From Betaproteobacteria bacterium (GTDB taxonomy: Bacteria; Pseudomonadota; Gammaproteobacteria; Burkholderiales; SG8-41), in the NCBI GenBank assembly GCA_900299145.1, contig OMIN01000127.1, forward strand, positions 45,873-109,872: 64,000 bases of DNA, given 5' to 3'. The notes beneath the pieces are model-generated. The model saw only the letters and a list, made by a program, of their open reading frames with translations, searched no databases and was not told the origin of the DNA. The position numbers were made by a program, and so were the translations under genes. This document shows, piece by piece, positions 1-8,438 of the stretch. The stretch's first letter is position 1. The number at the start of each line of letters is the position of its first letter.

Positions 1-206
1 GCCCGGCGGGCATCCCGCGCAGCACGGTAAAAATTCTGAGCGATGGCGTGGCCAGGGCATTGGCTTCAAAAGACGTCGTCGATGCGCTTGTCCATCAGGG
101 CGTGGAGCCGAGCTACGGCTCGCCGGCGGAGCTTGACGCGTTTCTGAAAACTGACACGGCGATGTGGGCACGGCTGGTGAAAGAAGCCGGGATCAAGCCG
201 CAGTAA
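1..206 (+). CDS. Bug/TctC-family periplasmic binding protein, 3' end only
   Basis: The window opens inside this gene. The readable frame begins at base 3 and ends with TAA at 204-206, giving about 67 C-terminal residues. The tail, with GVEPSYGSPAEL followed by a terminal helix ending KEAGIKPQ, is typical of the last domain of tripartite-tricarboxylate receptor proteins, where a P-x-G-S/T-P-x-E-x motif precedes the closing helix. Ligand and signal peptide lie outside the window. It converges on the lipoprotein gene at 394-987. Confidence 0.85.
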   Translation, partial: PAGIPRSTVKILSDGVARALASKDVVDALVHQGVEPSYGSPAELDAFLKTDTAMWARLVKEAGIKPQ

Positions 207-245
207 AAGACCATTAGACTGATTGAGTGCGGGCCAGATGGATTA

Positions 246-259
246 TAACCATTTGTTTT
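246..259 (-). repeat. Dispersed 14-mer word, copy 1 (two mismatches)
   Basis: Plus-strand TAACCATTTGTTTT, the reverse complement of consensus AAAACARATASTTA with two mismatches. It lies in the 187-base convergent gap between the Bug fragment and the lipoprotein gene, and is followed by AATTGA as in several other copies. Confidence 0.6.
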
Positions 260-393
260 AATTGACTATTTTCAAGGTCATCCCGTAATACCATTTTAAG
301 CCGAACCGCCATCGCACTCTCTCTGTCATGGCATACATCGGTGGTACGGATCGCAACCACGCGAACATGTACCACGTGGGGAATCCATATCGA

Positions 394-987
394 TCATTCC
401 CTGATGCGGGCGCTACGCGCGATATTTTCCACTCGGGCACTGTGGCGTGCAAAAAATGTCAGGCGTGGCGCCATGTACAACATGGCGAACAATTGCCCCT
501 TGCTTACTGCACCATATCCTCGCCCCAAGAGACGAACATTGTCGAGCTTTCTTATCAGAACGAATTCAAAACGAAATCCCTTTACGCCCCCAAAGTCCAT
601 GGGCTCCAGCTTTTCCAGTGTGTAGCGGGAACCATCGCGCGTCAGCATGCCCTGAAACAAAGATGCAATCTCGTCGCCGCCCATCGTGGAGCGAAAGCGA
701 AACGTCTTGCGTTCCCCGTCGGGCTGCTGTGCGCCCCCGGTCGCGTGCACGGCTTCATTATCCGGCAAGCCGCTGTAAAGCAATAATTGGTCGACCAACG
801 TCCCTTCCATGGTCCACACTTGAGCGGGCCCCAATCCGGGCGCATTGAGTTGATTCCACGCGCCTTCAAGCGTTACTGTCATACGCTCGCCAAGCGTCTT
901 GCTACCGGACTCAACCTTTTCGACGGACACACAACCCGACAGCGCCAAAACCGCCCATAGCCAAAGTCCCGCCATTGATCTCATCAT
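394..987 (-). CDS. Putative outer-membrane lipoprotein of unknown function
   Basis: A 197-residue protein. The N-terminus has a hydrophobic stretch ending in LSGC, a good lipobox with the lipidated cysteine at residue 19, so export and lipid anchoring are likely. The body is about 175 residues with alternating beta-like stretches, and I recognise no enzymatic motif. The start ATG overlaps the stop of the upstream M48 protease by four bases (984-987), which implies translational coupling and a shared role in the envelope. It is the last gene of a three-gene minus-strand operon. Confidence 0.75.
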   Translation of the reverse strand: MMRSMAGLWLWAVLALSGCVSVEKVESGSKTLGERMTVTLEGAWNQLNAPGLGPAQVWTMEGTLVDQLLLYSGLPDNEAVHATGGAQQPDGERKTFRFRSTMGGDEIASLFQGMLTRDGSRYTLEKLEPMDFGGVKGFRFEFVLIRKLDNVRLLGRGYGAVSKGQLFAMLYMAPRLTFFARHSARVENIARSARIRE

Positions 988-2135
988 GACTTCATCTCCT
1001 CCAGATAACTTTTGATCATGGCCGCATCCGGCGCCTCCGGCATGCGTTCCAGATAGCGCGTGAAGCTGTCACGCGATTCCGCAAATTGCTTGCGCGTGCG
1101 ATAAATGAGACCCAGCCCGCGATGCACTTCGGGCGGCTCATTCCCCAAGGTCGCCGCCGCCGCGTAATCTGTGATGGCCATTTCCAGATCGTTGTCCTTG
1201 CCACGCGTGCGGTAAATTTCCGCGCGGGCAAACAACAGCATGGGCTGCGCCGCATCACGCGCAATCATGCGCGTAAACAGCGCAAGACTTTCATCATGCT
1301 GGCCCAGTTGAATTTCGTCTTTCAGAAATTCCTGAACAAAGGGCTTGAATACCGCCTTCCATTCCGCTTCGCCGCTGATGCCAGCAGCAGCTTCGGCAGC
1401 CATCTTCGCCAGCATTTCCCTGCGCTCTGCGGGTGGCGGATGCGTGGCAAACATCGGGTTACGGGCCGTATCGCCGCCGGGCCGCGCCTTTACTTCAAGC
1501 AGCAGGTTTTCCCAGACCTTTGCAGCTTCCGTCACGTCGTATCCCGCACCACGCATCAGTTCAATGCTGATGCGGTCCGCGTCACGCTCCTGCTCCTGAG
1601 AAAAGCTGAATGCCCCCGCCAGCGTTGCCAACCGACCTATCGCCCCCACCAGACCAAACAGCCCCAAAAACTGCCCGAACGCGGAACGCGCACGCAGGTC
1701 ACGCAACTGTTCTACGGCGTGGCGCTGCATGTAGTGGCCAATTTCATGCCCCAACACTGCCGCCAACTGCGCCTCTGACTCCACACGCAACAACAAACCG
1801 CTCCATACCTGCATCAGACCATTGGGCGCCATGCTGGCGTTGAACAACGGGGTATGCACGATTTGTACCCGGATGTCCGGGCAATGCGCGCCGGCAAGCT
1901 TGCACGCCACACCCTGGATGTAGGTATTCAACCGCGCATCCCGAATCACAAAAGGACTTCGCCGCAAGCGCGTCTCTTCCCGATCCATTAGGGCCCACAA
2001 CCCGCCCTCGTCACTGCCAATGTCCGGACGGCTGAATCGCGCAGGCGGCTTCCACTCCGATTGCGCCCCGGCTGAGCCGAACAGCGTCAATGCGCTCACG
2101 CCGCAGGAAGCACATAAAAAATTCCGACGATTCAC
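984..2135 (-). CDS. M48-family zinc metalloprotease with TPR-like C-terminus (BepA/YfgC-like)
   Basis: A 383-residue protein. HEIGH at residues 130-134 gives two zinc histidines and the catalytic glutamate, and the downstream SQEQERDADRIS supplies the third ligand, all as in peptidase family M48. The N-terminus contains RRNFL before a hydrophobic segment and an SAGAQ cleavage region, which fits a Tat-type signal. The last ~130 residues are helical with TPR-like pairs. Known relatives (BepA) act in outer-membrane protein quality control; that role is inferred here. It overlaps both operon neighbours by four bases. Confidence 0.85.
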   Translation of the reverse strand: MNRRNFLCASCGVSALTLFGSAGAQSEWKPPARFSRPDIGSDEGGLWALMDREETRLRRSPFVIRDARLNTYIQGVACKLAGAHCPDIRVQIVHTPLFNASMAPNGLMQVWSGLLLRVESEAQLAAVLGHEIGHYMQRHAVEQLRDLRARSAFGQFLGLFGLVGAIGRLATLAGAFSFSQEQERDADRISIELMRGAGYDVTEAAKVWENLLLEVKARPGGDTARNPMFATHPPPAERREMLAKMAAEAAAGISGEAEWKAVFKPFVQEFLKDEIQLGQHDESLALFTRMIARDAAQPMLLFARAEIYRTRGKDNDLEMAITDYAAAATLGNEPPEVHRGLGLIYRTRKQFAESRDSFTRYLERMPEAPDAAMIKSYLEEMKS

Positions 2136-2875
2136 TTGAGCGCCGGAAATTGCGCTAATAGCGCCTCAAGAGTTTCCTTGGCTTTATCGGCTTCACGCAA
2201 GTCTCCCATGCCACGCATCAAGTGGTTGAACCACAGGACTTGCCCCGTATTGAGGTCAACCAGCGATGCATAACCTATCTGCGCACCGCCGGGCGCCAAC
2301 CCCACACCCAGCAACGCCAGCAGGACCGTTGCCGCAATGCGCTCGCTACTCGCGTAACTGTCACGCATCCAGGTAAACAGGGCGTAATTGGCACCCGTCT
2401 TATCCTTGATGATCCGGACTGCTTCTCCCATGGACCAATCCAGCTTGTCGTCCTTGGTTGGCAAGCGAAGAAATCCCAGGCCAAAGTGATGCGCAGCGAT
2501 CGAACGCGCGACTGCAGCGTGCAACGCGTTGATTTCGGCCACTTCATCCTGATCGCGTTCAGTTAGCTCCACGGTCGCCGCGCCAAAAGATTTCTTCCTT
2601 TCCACCAGCGCTGCCTTAAAATGTCTGGTTGCCGCCTCAGTCCAGTCTGCCTTCGGTTCCAGCAGGCCGCCGGCGCTGACTTCAAAAAGCTCAATATCCG
2701 TGGGCATGATTGCGATTCGCGCATCGGGCGCTATTGCCTTGAATCCCGGCGCGAGGTTGCGTTCTTGCGCGTTCGCCGGCGCCACGGCAACAAGTGCCAA
2801 TACCAGCCAGAAGGTCAGTACCTCACATGCCCAGTGCACCCGTAGCACAATTACAAACTGCGGCAAATTCGACAT
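2132..2875 (-). CDS. Exported protein of unknown function, first gene of the M48 operon
   Basis: The ATG at 2875 gives 247 residues, beginning MSNLPQFVIV and followed by a hydrophobic segment ending PANAQ, a plausible Sec signal. A longer start at 2977 would run into the cupin gene and would put 34 charged residues before the signal, so I reject it. After the signal comes an alternating hydrophobic/acidic domain (RIAIMPTDIELFEV) and a glycine-rich segment (LLALLGVGLAPGGAQ) that may touch the membrane. The pattern resembles exported domains that compute stress responses, but I cannot name the family. The stop overlaps the protease start by four bases. Confidence 0.75.
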   Translation of the reverse strand: MSNLPQFVIVLRVHWACEVLTFWLVLALVAVAPANAQERNLAPGFKAIAPDARIAIMPTDIELFEVSAGGLLEPKADWTEAATRHFKAALVERKKSFGAATVELTERDQDEVAEINALHAAVARSIAAHHFGLGFLRLPTKDDKLDWSMGEAVRIIKDKTGANYALFTWMRDSYASSERIAATVLLALLGVGLAPGGAQIGYASLVDLNTGQVLWFNHLMRGMGDLREADKAKETLEALLAQFPALK

Positions 2876-2963
2876 GGTATTTCCAGCCTTTCCGGTCTCG
2901 ACATTGATCGCAAACTCAGGACTATCCCCGTTTGCAGCGGCAAACCTCTCTCTTCCAACTCTC

Positions 2964-3365
2964 TTACTTTTTTTCACCTGGCAATGCTATCCCTGCTTCC
3001 GCCGCTATATGCTGGGGCCGTTCGCTGGTGTAGCCCGAGTTGGTGGTATAGATCACCACCATGCGACAGTCTTTCGCCGCAGCGATGCCGTGCGGCAGGC
3101 CGGCAGGCAGGCTAATGATGGTGCCCGGCTCCAGCGGGGAGTCAGGCCGGTCGGCAAAGGTAATCGCACCACGCCCCTCGACGCAGTAAATTACTTCGTC
3201 GTCGTTCGGATGCACATGAAACGGTGTAACCTGCCCCGGCTCGTAGCAATTCATACGCGTGACGAAATCCTTCGACGCCAGCAGCGGCTGGTTGACACGC
3301 GCCTCGGGCGAAAATTTTTTCAGATCGTTGATGTTGAGCGTTTGTACCGTACCTGCTTTAGTCAT
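2964..3365 (-). CDS. Small cupin-domain protein
   Basis: From ATG 3365 this is a 133-residue single-domain cupin. Motif 1 is PFHVHPNDDEVIYCVEGRG, with the metal-binding H-x-H and a downstream glutamate. Motif 2 ends LPAGLPHGI with the last histidine, so the metal site looks complete. A start at 3407 is also open, but the extra 14 residues fall in a degenerate TTCACTG-type repeat, and an AGGGC precedes 3365. The substrate is unknown; such proteins often act on small metabolites or as sensors. It lies 68 bases downstream of a Bug gene on the same strand and is probably co-transcribed. Confidence 0.8.
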   Translation of the reverse strand: MTKAGTVQTLNINDLKKFSPEARVNQPLLASKDFVTRMNCYEPGQVTPFHVHPNDDEVIYCVEGRGAITFADRPDSPLEPGTIISLPAGLPHGIAAAKDCRMVVIYTTNSGYTSERPQHIAAEAGIALPGEKK

Positions 3366-3379
3366 ATCGCCCTGCCCTG

Positions 3380-3430
3380 TTCGCCATTCACTGTTAACGG
3401 CTGCCATTCACTGGTTATTGTTCACTAACC
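3380..3430. repeat. Degenerate TTCACTG-type short repeats
   Basis: Three imperfect copies of an ATTCACTGTTA / ATTCACTGGTTA / GTTCACTAA unit fill the gap between the cupin start and the Bug stop. This looks like a simple-sequence insertion and weakens the case for the longer cupin start. Confidence 0.45.
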
Positions 3431-3433
3431 CTA

Positions 3434-4408
3434 TCAGTTCGCCTTGATGCCGGCAGCCTTCACCACCGGCCCCCACTTATCCAGTTCTGCACGGATGAAG
3501 CGCCCGAATTCCTCCGGCGTGCTGCCCGCAGTGTCGATACTAACCGCCTGCAACTTGTCCTTCACCTCCTGCATGGCCAGCACGCGATTCGATTCGGCGT
3601 TGAGCTTGTCGACGACGGCCTTGGGCGTGCCGGCGGGTGCTAACGTGCCGTACCACACCGTGCCATCGACTTTCGCCAACCCCACTTCTTTCATGGTGGG
3701 CACATCGGGAAATACCGCCACGCGCGCCGGGCTGGTGGTCGCCAACGCGCGAACGCGGCCCGACTTGATAAATGGAATGTGCCCGGCCACGGCATCAAAA
3801 AAAATCGGCACTTCACCCGCTGCCAGCGCTGGCGCACCGCCGCCGCTGCCCTTGTAAGGAATATGCTGACTGGGCAGGCTGGTGACGATTTTGAACAGTT
3901 CACCAACCAGATGCGGCGCACTACCAGTACCGGGCGATCCAAAGCTGATACCGCCGGGCTTGGCTTTTGCCAATGCGATAACCTCGCTCACCGATTTCAC
4001 CGGCACCAGCGCATTGGACATCATGAATACAGGCATCGTCCCCGAAAACACGACTGGCGTGAAATCCTTCACCGGGTCGTAAGGCAGATTGGCATACACA
4101 TGCGGCCCAATACCGTGCGTGGTAATGCCGGCGTGCAATAGCGTGTAGCCGTCTGGCGCAGCCTTGGCGACAACATTCGCACCAATCACGCCGCCCGAAC
4201 CGGGGCGGTTGTCGACGACCACTGTCTGCCCCAGGGCATCACCGAGTTTTTGACTCACCACGCGCGCCAGCAAATCCGCACCGCCACCCGCCGGCACAAA
4301 CACGACCACGCGCAGCGGACGCACAGGGAAGCTTTGCTGGGCGTGAGCGGGTATGGCGCAAATAGATAACGCAGCGGCTATTACAGCAGATTGTTTAATT
4401 CGGTACAT
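3434..4408 (-). CDS. Bug/TctC-family periplasmic solute-binding protein
   Basis: A 324-residue protein with a Sec signal ending AHAQ. It carries the family hallmarks: the early VPAGGGADLLARVV loop and DNRPGSGGVIGANVV, which line the ligand cleft through backbone contacts, and a P-D-G-Y-T segment. The family binds carboxylates (citrate, nicotinate, aspartate, terephthalate and similar) for TctAB permeases. No tctA or tctB gene is nearby, so this is an orphan receptor. It lies 176 bases downstream of a class III CoA-transferase on the same strand, which suggests an acid substrate activated to a CoA thioester. Confidence 0.92.
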   Translation of the reverse strand: MYRIKQSAVIAAALSICAIPAHAQQSFPVRPLRVVVFVPAGGGADLLARVVSQKLGDALGQTVVVDNRPGSGGVIGANVVAKAAPDGYTLLHAGITTHGIGPHVYANLPYDPVKDFTPVVFSGTMPVFMMSNALVPVKSVSEVIALAKAKPGGISFGSPGTGSAPHLVGELFKIVTSLPSQHIPYKGSGGGAPALAAGEVPIFFDAVAGHIPFIKSGRVRALATTSPARVAVFPDVPTMKEVGLAKVDGTVWYGTLAPAGTPKAVVDKLNAESNRVLAMQEVKDKLQAVSIDTAGSTPEEFGRFIRAELDKWGPVVKAAGIKAN

Positions 4409-4584
4409 GGTCTCAAGCCCTCTGCGGAAATCGTGCGGGTATTACTGGCATCCAAGGCTGGCATCCAAGGACGGCAGTTTATTTTACCAGCGTCATACGC
4501 ATACCATGGCACGGGATCAAGTATCAGCATGCCACTATTCCACCATCGGCATTCCAGCTTTCACTGAAATGGCGAGTAGTGCAT

Positions 4585-5838
4585 TTAGCCGAGCGCCCCC
4601 GCCGCGCGCAAAGCCTCAACCTCGACCGCCTCAATCCCCAACCAGTCCTTCAACACGGATTCCGCGTGCTCCCCCAGCCTCGGCGCCGCGCTCTGGTATT
4701 CAACTGGCGTCGCACTCATGCGTATGGGGTTGCGCACGCCCGGCACTTTGGTACCGTCGCCGCGTTCAAGTTCAATCCGCAGCCCGCGTTCACGCGCCTG
4801 CTCCATCTCGAACACCTGTTTGATGTCGTTGATCGGCCCGTTGGGCACGCCACCCGCATCGAGCCGCGACGCCAGATCGGCCACCGTGCGTTCGCTGAAG
4901 GTGCGGCGCAGTTCACTCAATGCCGAGTCGCGGTTGATCTGGCGCGATGATGGCGACGCGAATCGCGGATCAGCGGCCAGATCATCGCGTGCGAGCGCCT
5001 TGCATAGCGCCTGCCACTGTGAGTTGTTGCCGCAGGCCACGATCAAATGTCCGTCGGCGCACTTAAAGGTTTCATAAGGCATCATGATGCCGCCGGAGGA
5101 ATTGCCCTGCCGCGTAGGCACCTTTCCAGTCTGAAAATAGCCTGCCGCCTGATGCATGGTGAGCGCAGCCACGGTGTCAAACAACGCCATATCGATATAT
5201 TGTCCAAAGCCGCTTGCGTCACGCTCGCGCAGCGCAGCCAATATCGCAACACTCGCGTACAAGCCAGTGGATAAATCCACAATCGACGCGCCAATTTTCA
5301 TCGGCCCGCCGCCGGGCTCGCCATCGGGAATGCCGGTGACACTCATCAACCCGCCGACACCCTGAAAAATATAGTCGTAGCCCGGCCGTTCGCGCAGCGG
5401 ACCGGTCTGGCCGAAGCCTGTGATCGAACAATATACGAGGCGCGGATTCAATTTCGATAACGCCGCGTAATCCAGTCCGCGCCGCGCCAGATCCCCCACC
5501 TTGTAGTTTTCAAGCAGTACATCAGCCTTGCACGCGAGCTGCCGCACCAGCGCCGCGCCCGCATCGTTTGCCAGATTAATCGCAATCGAACGCTTGTTGC
5601 GATTCGCGCTACTGAAATACGTTGAATCACGCGTCGGCTCGCCGTTGACATCCGGCAACCAAGGCGGCCCCCATGGTCGCGTGTCGTCGCCGATGCCGGG
5701 ACGTTCGATCTTGATCACATCAGCGCCGAGGTCGGCCAAAGTTTGCGCGCAGGTTGGCCCTGCAAGCACGCGCGCCATGTCAATAACGCGTAGTCCGGCT
5801 AACGCTGGTCGGCGGGTTTGGGGCTTATCGGGAAGCAT
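4585..5838 (-). CDS. CaiB/BaiF-type class III CoA-transferase
   Basis: From ATG 5838 the protein has 417 residues. The N-terminus LAGLRVIDMARVLAGP is the family signature, DVIKIERPGIGDDTR follows, and RPGYDYIFQGVGGLMS contains the conserved aspartate expected to form the acyl-aspartyl intermediate. It transfers CoA between carboxylates in the cytoplasm; donor and acceptor cannot be told from sequence. A start at 5937 would add 33 unconserved residues. It is probably functionally linked to the downstream Bug receptor and cupin. Confidence 0.9.
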   Translation of the reverse strand: MLPDKPQTRRPALAGLRVIDMARVLAGPTCAQTLADLGADVIKIERPGIGDDTRPWGPPWLPDVNGEPTRDSTYFSSANRNKRSIAINLANDAGAALVRQLACKADVLLENYKVGDLARRGLDYAALSKLNPRLVYCSITGFGQTGPLRERPGYDYIFQGVGGLMSVTGIPDGEPGGGPMKIGASIVDLSTGLYASVAILAALRERDASGFGQYIDMALFDTVAALTMHQAAGYFQTGKVPTRQGNSSGGIMMPYETFKCADGHLIVACGNNSQWQALCKALARDDLAADPRFASPSSRQINRDSALSELRRTFSERTVADLASRLDAGGVPNGPINDIKQVFEMEQARERGLRIELERGDGTKVPGVRNPIRMSATPVEYQSAAPRLGEHAESVLKDWLGIEAVEVEALRAAGALG

Positions 5839-6189
5839 GAAATTGTTAATAGGGCAATGCGAAATATTGTAAATCCGGAACTGCCTGCCATGCTGATCAT
5901 ATCGTATCTGAAAGCCTGAACGGCGCAGCCTAGCCACAAACCAGGATTGGCCCCGCCGCGGCCCCCTTACTGACTGCGCAAACGCAAAGCGTCCCTCTTA
6001 ACTTTAGAACGTATCGGCTCTACAGGAACCCATTATTGCATTTGGAATAAAATCGATACACACTTAATCTGCTGCGCCACTGTGCCGCACTGTAATGAAT
6101 GGCCCTTTTGGGAAAGGTGGTGATCCTTGGTAATCCTCGAAGGCTTCAAAGGTATTTCGTTGCATTGGTCCATCGCCCACCGTGCACGC
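5839..6189. other. Divergent intergenic region
   Basis: A 351-base gap between the divergent CoA-transferase and Bug genes. It should hold both promoters, but I cannot assign -35/-10 pairs with confidence. An AT-rich stretch at 6049-6067, AATAAAATCGATACACACT, faintly resembles the dispersed 14-mer but does not pass as a copy. An open frame from TTG 6127 enters the next gene but adds only non-signal sequence. Confidence 0.5.
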
Positions 6190-7185
6190 ATGCAGTACAC
6201 GGCAATACCTCTGGCGCATGCGATCGCTTGCGCAGCCGCGGCCGGCGTGTACGCAACCTTTCTTGCTGTTACCCCACCTGCCAACGCCGCCTATCCAGAC
6301 CGCCCCATACGCTTTGTTCTGCCGTTCGGGCCGGGCGGCGGACCCGACGTGACCGCACGCCTGTTGGCACAAGACCTGAGCCAGCAGATGGGCCAGCAAG
6401 TTGTCGTCGACAACCGGCCCGGTGCGGGCGGCAGCATCGGCACGGAAGTCATTGTCCGGGCGGCGCCCGACGGCTACACCATAGGCTATGGCACGGTCTC
6501 GTCACTGGCCATCAATCGCAGCCTGATTACCAGGCTGCCTTACGATCCCGACAAAGGCCTGCAGAAAATCCGCCAAACCTATAGTGCGCCAAACATGCTT
6601 GCCACCACGCTTTCGCTGCCGGTGAAGTCGGTGCCGGAGCTGATCGACCATGCAAAAAAGAATCCCAATAAGCTCGCCTTCTCTTCAGGCGGCAGCGCCA
6701 CCAGCCCCCACTTGAGCGGCGAATTGTTCAAGCACATGACCGGCACGCAAATGCTGCACGTGCCGTTCAAAACCACCGCGCAAGCTGTCACCGACATGAT
6801 CGGCGGTCAGGTGCACCTCACGTTCAATAACGTGGGCCTGGTACTGCCGCACGTTAAAGCCGGTCGCATACGCGGGCTTGGCGTGACGAGTCTCAAGCGT
6901 TCGCCCGCCATGCCGGACCTGCCCGCAGTGGCAGAATCAGTGCCCGGCTATGAAGTGCTGGCATGGGCCGGCATTGTGTTGCCGGTCGGCGTACCGGCGC
7001 CCATCATCGCGCGGCTCAGCACGGAGATTGACAAGGCCATGGCCCTGCCCGCACTGAAAGAGAAATACGCGGTGCTCGGCTATGACGTCGCAGGCGGTAC
7101 AGCCGCGCAATTCGACAACCTGGTAAAAGCCGAAATCGTCAAATGGGCGGAAGTGATCAAACGCTCAGGTGCAAAGATGGAGTAA
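6190..7185 (+). CDS. Bug/TctC-family periplasmic solute-binding protein
   Basis: From ATG 6190 the protein has 331 residues and starts MQYTAIPLAH, leading into a hydrophobic signal that ends PANA before AYPDRP. Cleft motifs are PFGPGGGPDVTARLLAQ and DNRPGAGGSIGTEVIV. The upstream in-frame TTG at 6127 is unlikely because it would bury the signal peptide. It is monocistronic, divergent from the CoA-transferase and convergent with the NHL-repeat gene. No permease gene is adjacent, so its ligand is unknown. Confidence 0.9.
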   Translation: MQYTAIPLAHAIACAAAAGVYATFLAVTPPANAAYPDRPIRFVLPFGPGGGPDVTARLLAQDLSQQMGQQVVVDNRPGAGGSIGTEVIVRAAPDGYTIGYGTVSSLAINRSLITRLPYDPDKGLQKIRQTYSAPNMLATTLSLPVKSVPELIDHAKKNPNKLAFSSGGSATSPHLSGELFKHMTGTQMLHVPFKTTAQAVTDMIGGQVHLTFNNVGLVLPHVKAGRIRGLGVTSLKRSPAMPDLPAVAESVPGYEVLAWAGIVLPVGVPAPIIARLSTEIDKAMALPALKEKYAVLGYDVAGGTAAQFDNLVKAEIVKWAEVIKRSGAKME

Positions 7186-7214
7186 CCGCAGGAAATCCAT
7201 CACACATATCGACC

Positions 7215-7228
7215 TAACTATTTGTTTT
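7215..7228 (-). repeat. Dispersed 14-mer word, copy 2 (exact)
   Basis: Plus-strand TAACTATTTGTTTT, followed by TATTAATTTTTT. It sits in the convergent gap between a Bug gene and the NHL gene, where the T-rich flank could also help termination. Confidence 0.8.
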
Positions 7229-7252
7229 TATTAATTTTTTAACCTCGCGCGC

Positions 7253-8377
7253 TCACGGCTTCCGCACGTGCTTCACCAATTGCCGCGGCCCAACTTCCGC
7301 GCCGTAGATACTGCCTTGCGCATCGACCGCGATGCCTTCCGCCGCGCTGGTGCCTTTGAGCTCCACTGGATCGGGAATCCAGTGCGTGATTTTGCCGTCA
7401 CTCACATCGCCAATGCGTATGCCGCGCCGCCAGCCGGGGTTGCGTCCCGGATTATTCGATTCCGAATCGGCGACGTAAATTCTGCCGTCACGAATCACTA
7501 CGCCGCTTGGCCTGCCAAAGTGCCGCCACTCGGCGATGAAGCGGCCGTCCTGATCGACAATCTGCACGCGATTGTTGCCGCGATCGGCAACGAATAACCG
7601 TCCTCTCGCGTCCATCGCGATGTCGTGCGGCGTGCTGTATTCGCCGCGTCCGCTGCCATACTTGCCAAACGATTTGACGAACTTGCCGTCCCTGGTAAAG
7701 CGCGAAATGCGCGCAACCGTATCCGGCGGCGCACCCGCGTTTTGTCCCGAATGGCCTTCGGTGATGAAGATGTCGCCATTCGGCGCCACCACGATGCTGG
7801 TCGGCTCGTTCAATGCCTCTGGCGGATCGCCCGCGACACCGGCTTTGCCGAGGGTCATCAGCACTTTGCCTTCGGGACTGAACTTCACTACCACGTGGCC
7901 CTTGCCCGCCGCTCGCGGGTTCTTCTTGAGTTCGCTGGCGTTGGCCGTGCGCAAATCGACCACCCAGATGTTGCCCTCGTGATCGGCGTAAATCTTGTGC
8001 GGAAAGATGAACATGTCCGCACCGAAACTCTTCAGCAAGTTGCCCGCCACGTCAAACTTCAACACCGGCGGCACGGACGAATACGCGCAACTGTCAAAGC
8101 GAAACGGCGATTCGCCCGCCGGCGCATCCGGATTAGCGCCGCAACGATCCGCCACCCACAACGACGTGCCGTCTCTATCAATAGCGATACCGCTCAACGC
8201 GCCCCACTTGCGGCCTTTCGGCAGCTTGCCCCACGGCGCGATGGTCTGATACGGGTTGGGCAAATCGGAGGGCGGAGCGCTGCCTTGATTGGCAGCGTCG
8301 GCACCGCAAAGCAGGGCAGCGGCGGCGATCAGCAACGCGCCAGACTTTACTTTGGAGCGATTTGAAGAGGCTGTCAT
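7253..8377 (-). CDS. Exported NHL-repeat (six-bladed beta-propeller) protein
   Basis: A 374-residue protein with a signal peptide (ALLIAAAALLCGADAA). Repeated units such as PHDIAMDARGRLFVADRGNN and similar D-x-x-G-x-I/L-Y/F-V-A-D blocks recur about every 45-50 residues, as in NHL propellers and the peptidyl-alpha-hydroxyglycine lyase-like group. I see no evidence that it is a lyase; it may bind a periplasmic ligand or act on one. It lies upstream of an esterase gene on the same strand, 62 bases away across a copy of the dispersed 14-mer. Confidence 0.82.
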   Translation of the reverse strand: MTASSNRSKVKSGALLIAAAALLCGADAANQGSAPPSDLPNPYQTIAPWGKLPKGRKWGALSGIAIDRDGTSLWVADRCGANPDAPAGESPFRFDSCAYSSVPPVLKFDVAGNLLKSFGADMFIFPHKIYADHEGNIWVVDLRTANASELKKNPRAAGKGHVVVKFSPEGKVLMTLGKAGVAGDPPEALNEPTSIVVAPNGDIFITEGHSGQNAGAPPDTVARISRFTRDGKFVKSFGKYGSGRGEYSTPHDIAMDARGRLFVADRGNNRVQIVDQDGRFIAEWRHFGRPSGVVIRDGRIYVADSESNNPGRNPGWRRGIRIGDVSDGKITHWIPDPVELKGTSAAEGIAVDAQGSIYGAEVGPRQLVKHVRKP

Positions 8378-8406
8378 GAAAATCTCATGGTGAAAATTTA
8401 TTTAAC

Positions 8407-8421
8407 AAAATCAGATAGTTA
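8407..8421 (+). repeat. Dispersed word, copy 3 (one-base insertion variant)
   Basis: AAAATCAGATAGTTA, the consensus with one extra T after AAAA. The identical 15-mer recurs at 30856-30870. It lies between the NHL gene and the esterase gene. Confidence 0.7.
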
Positions 8422-8438
8422 CGAACCAACCCATCCGC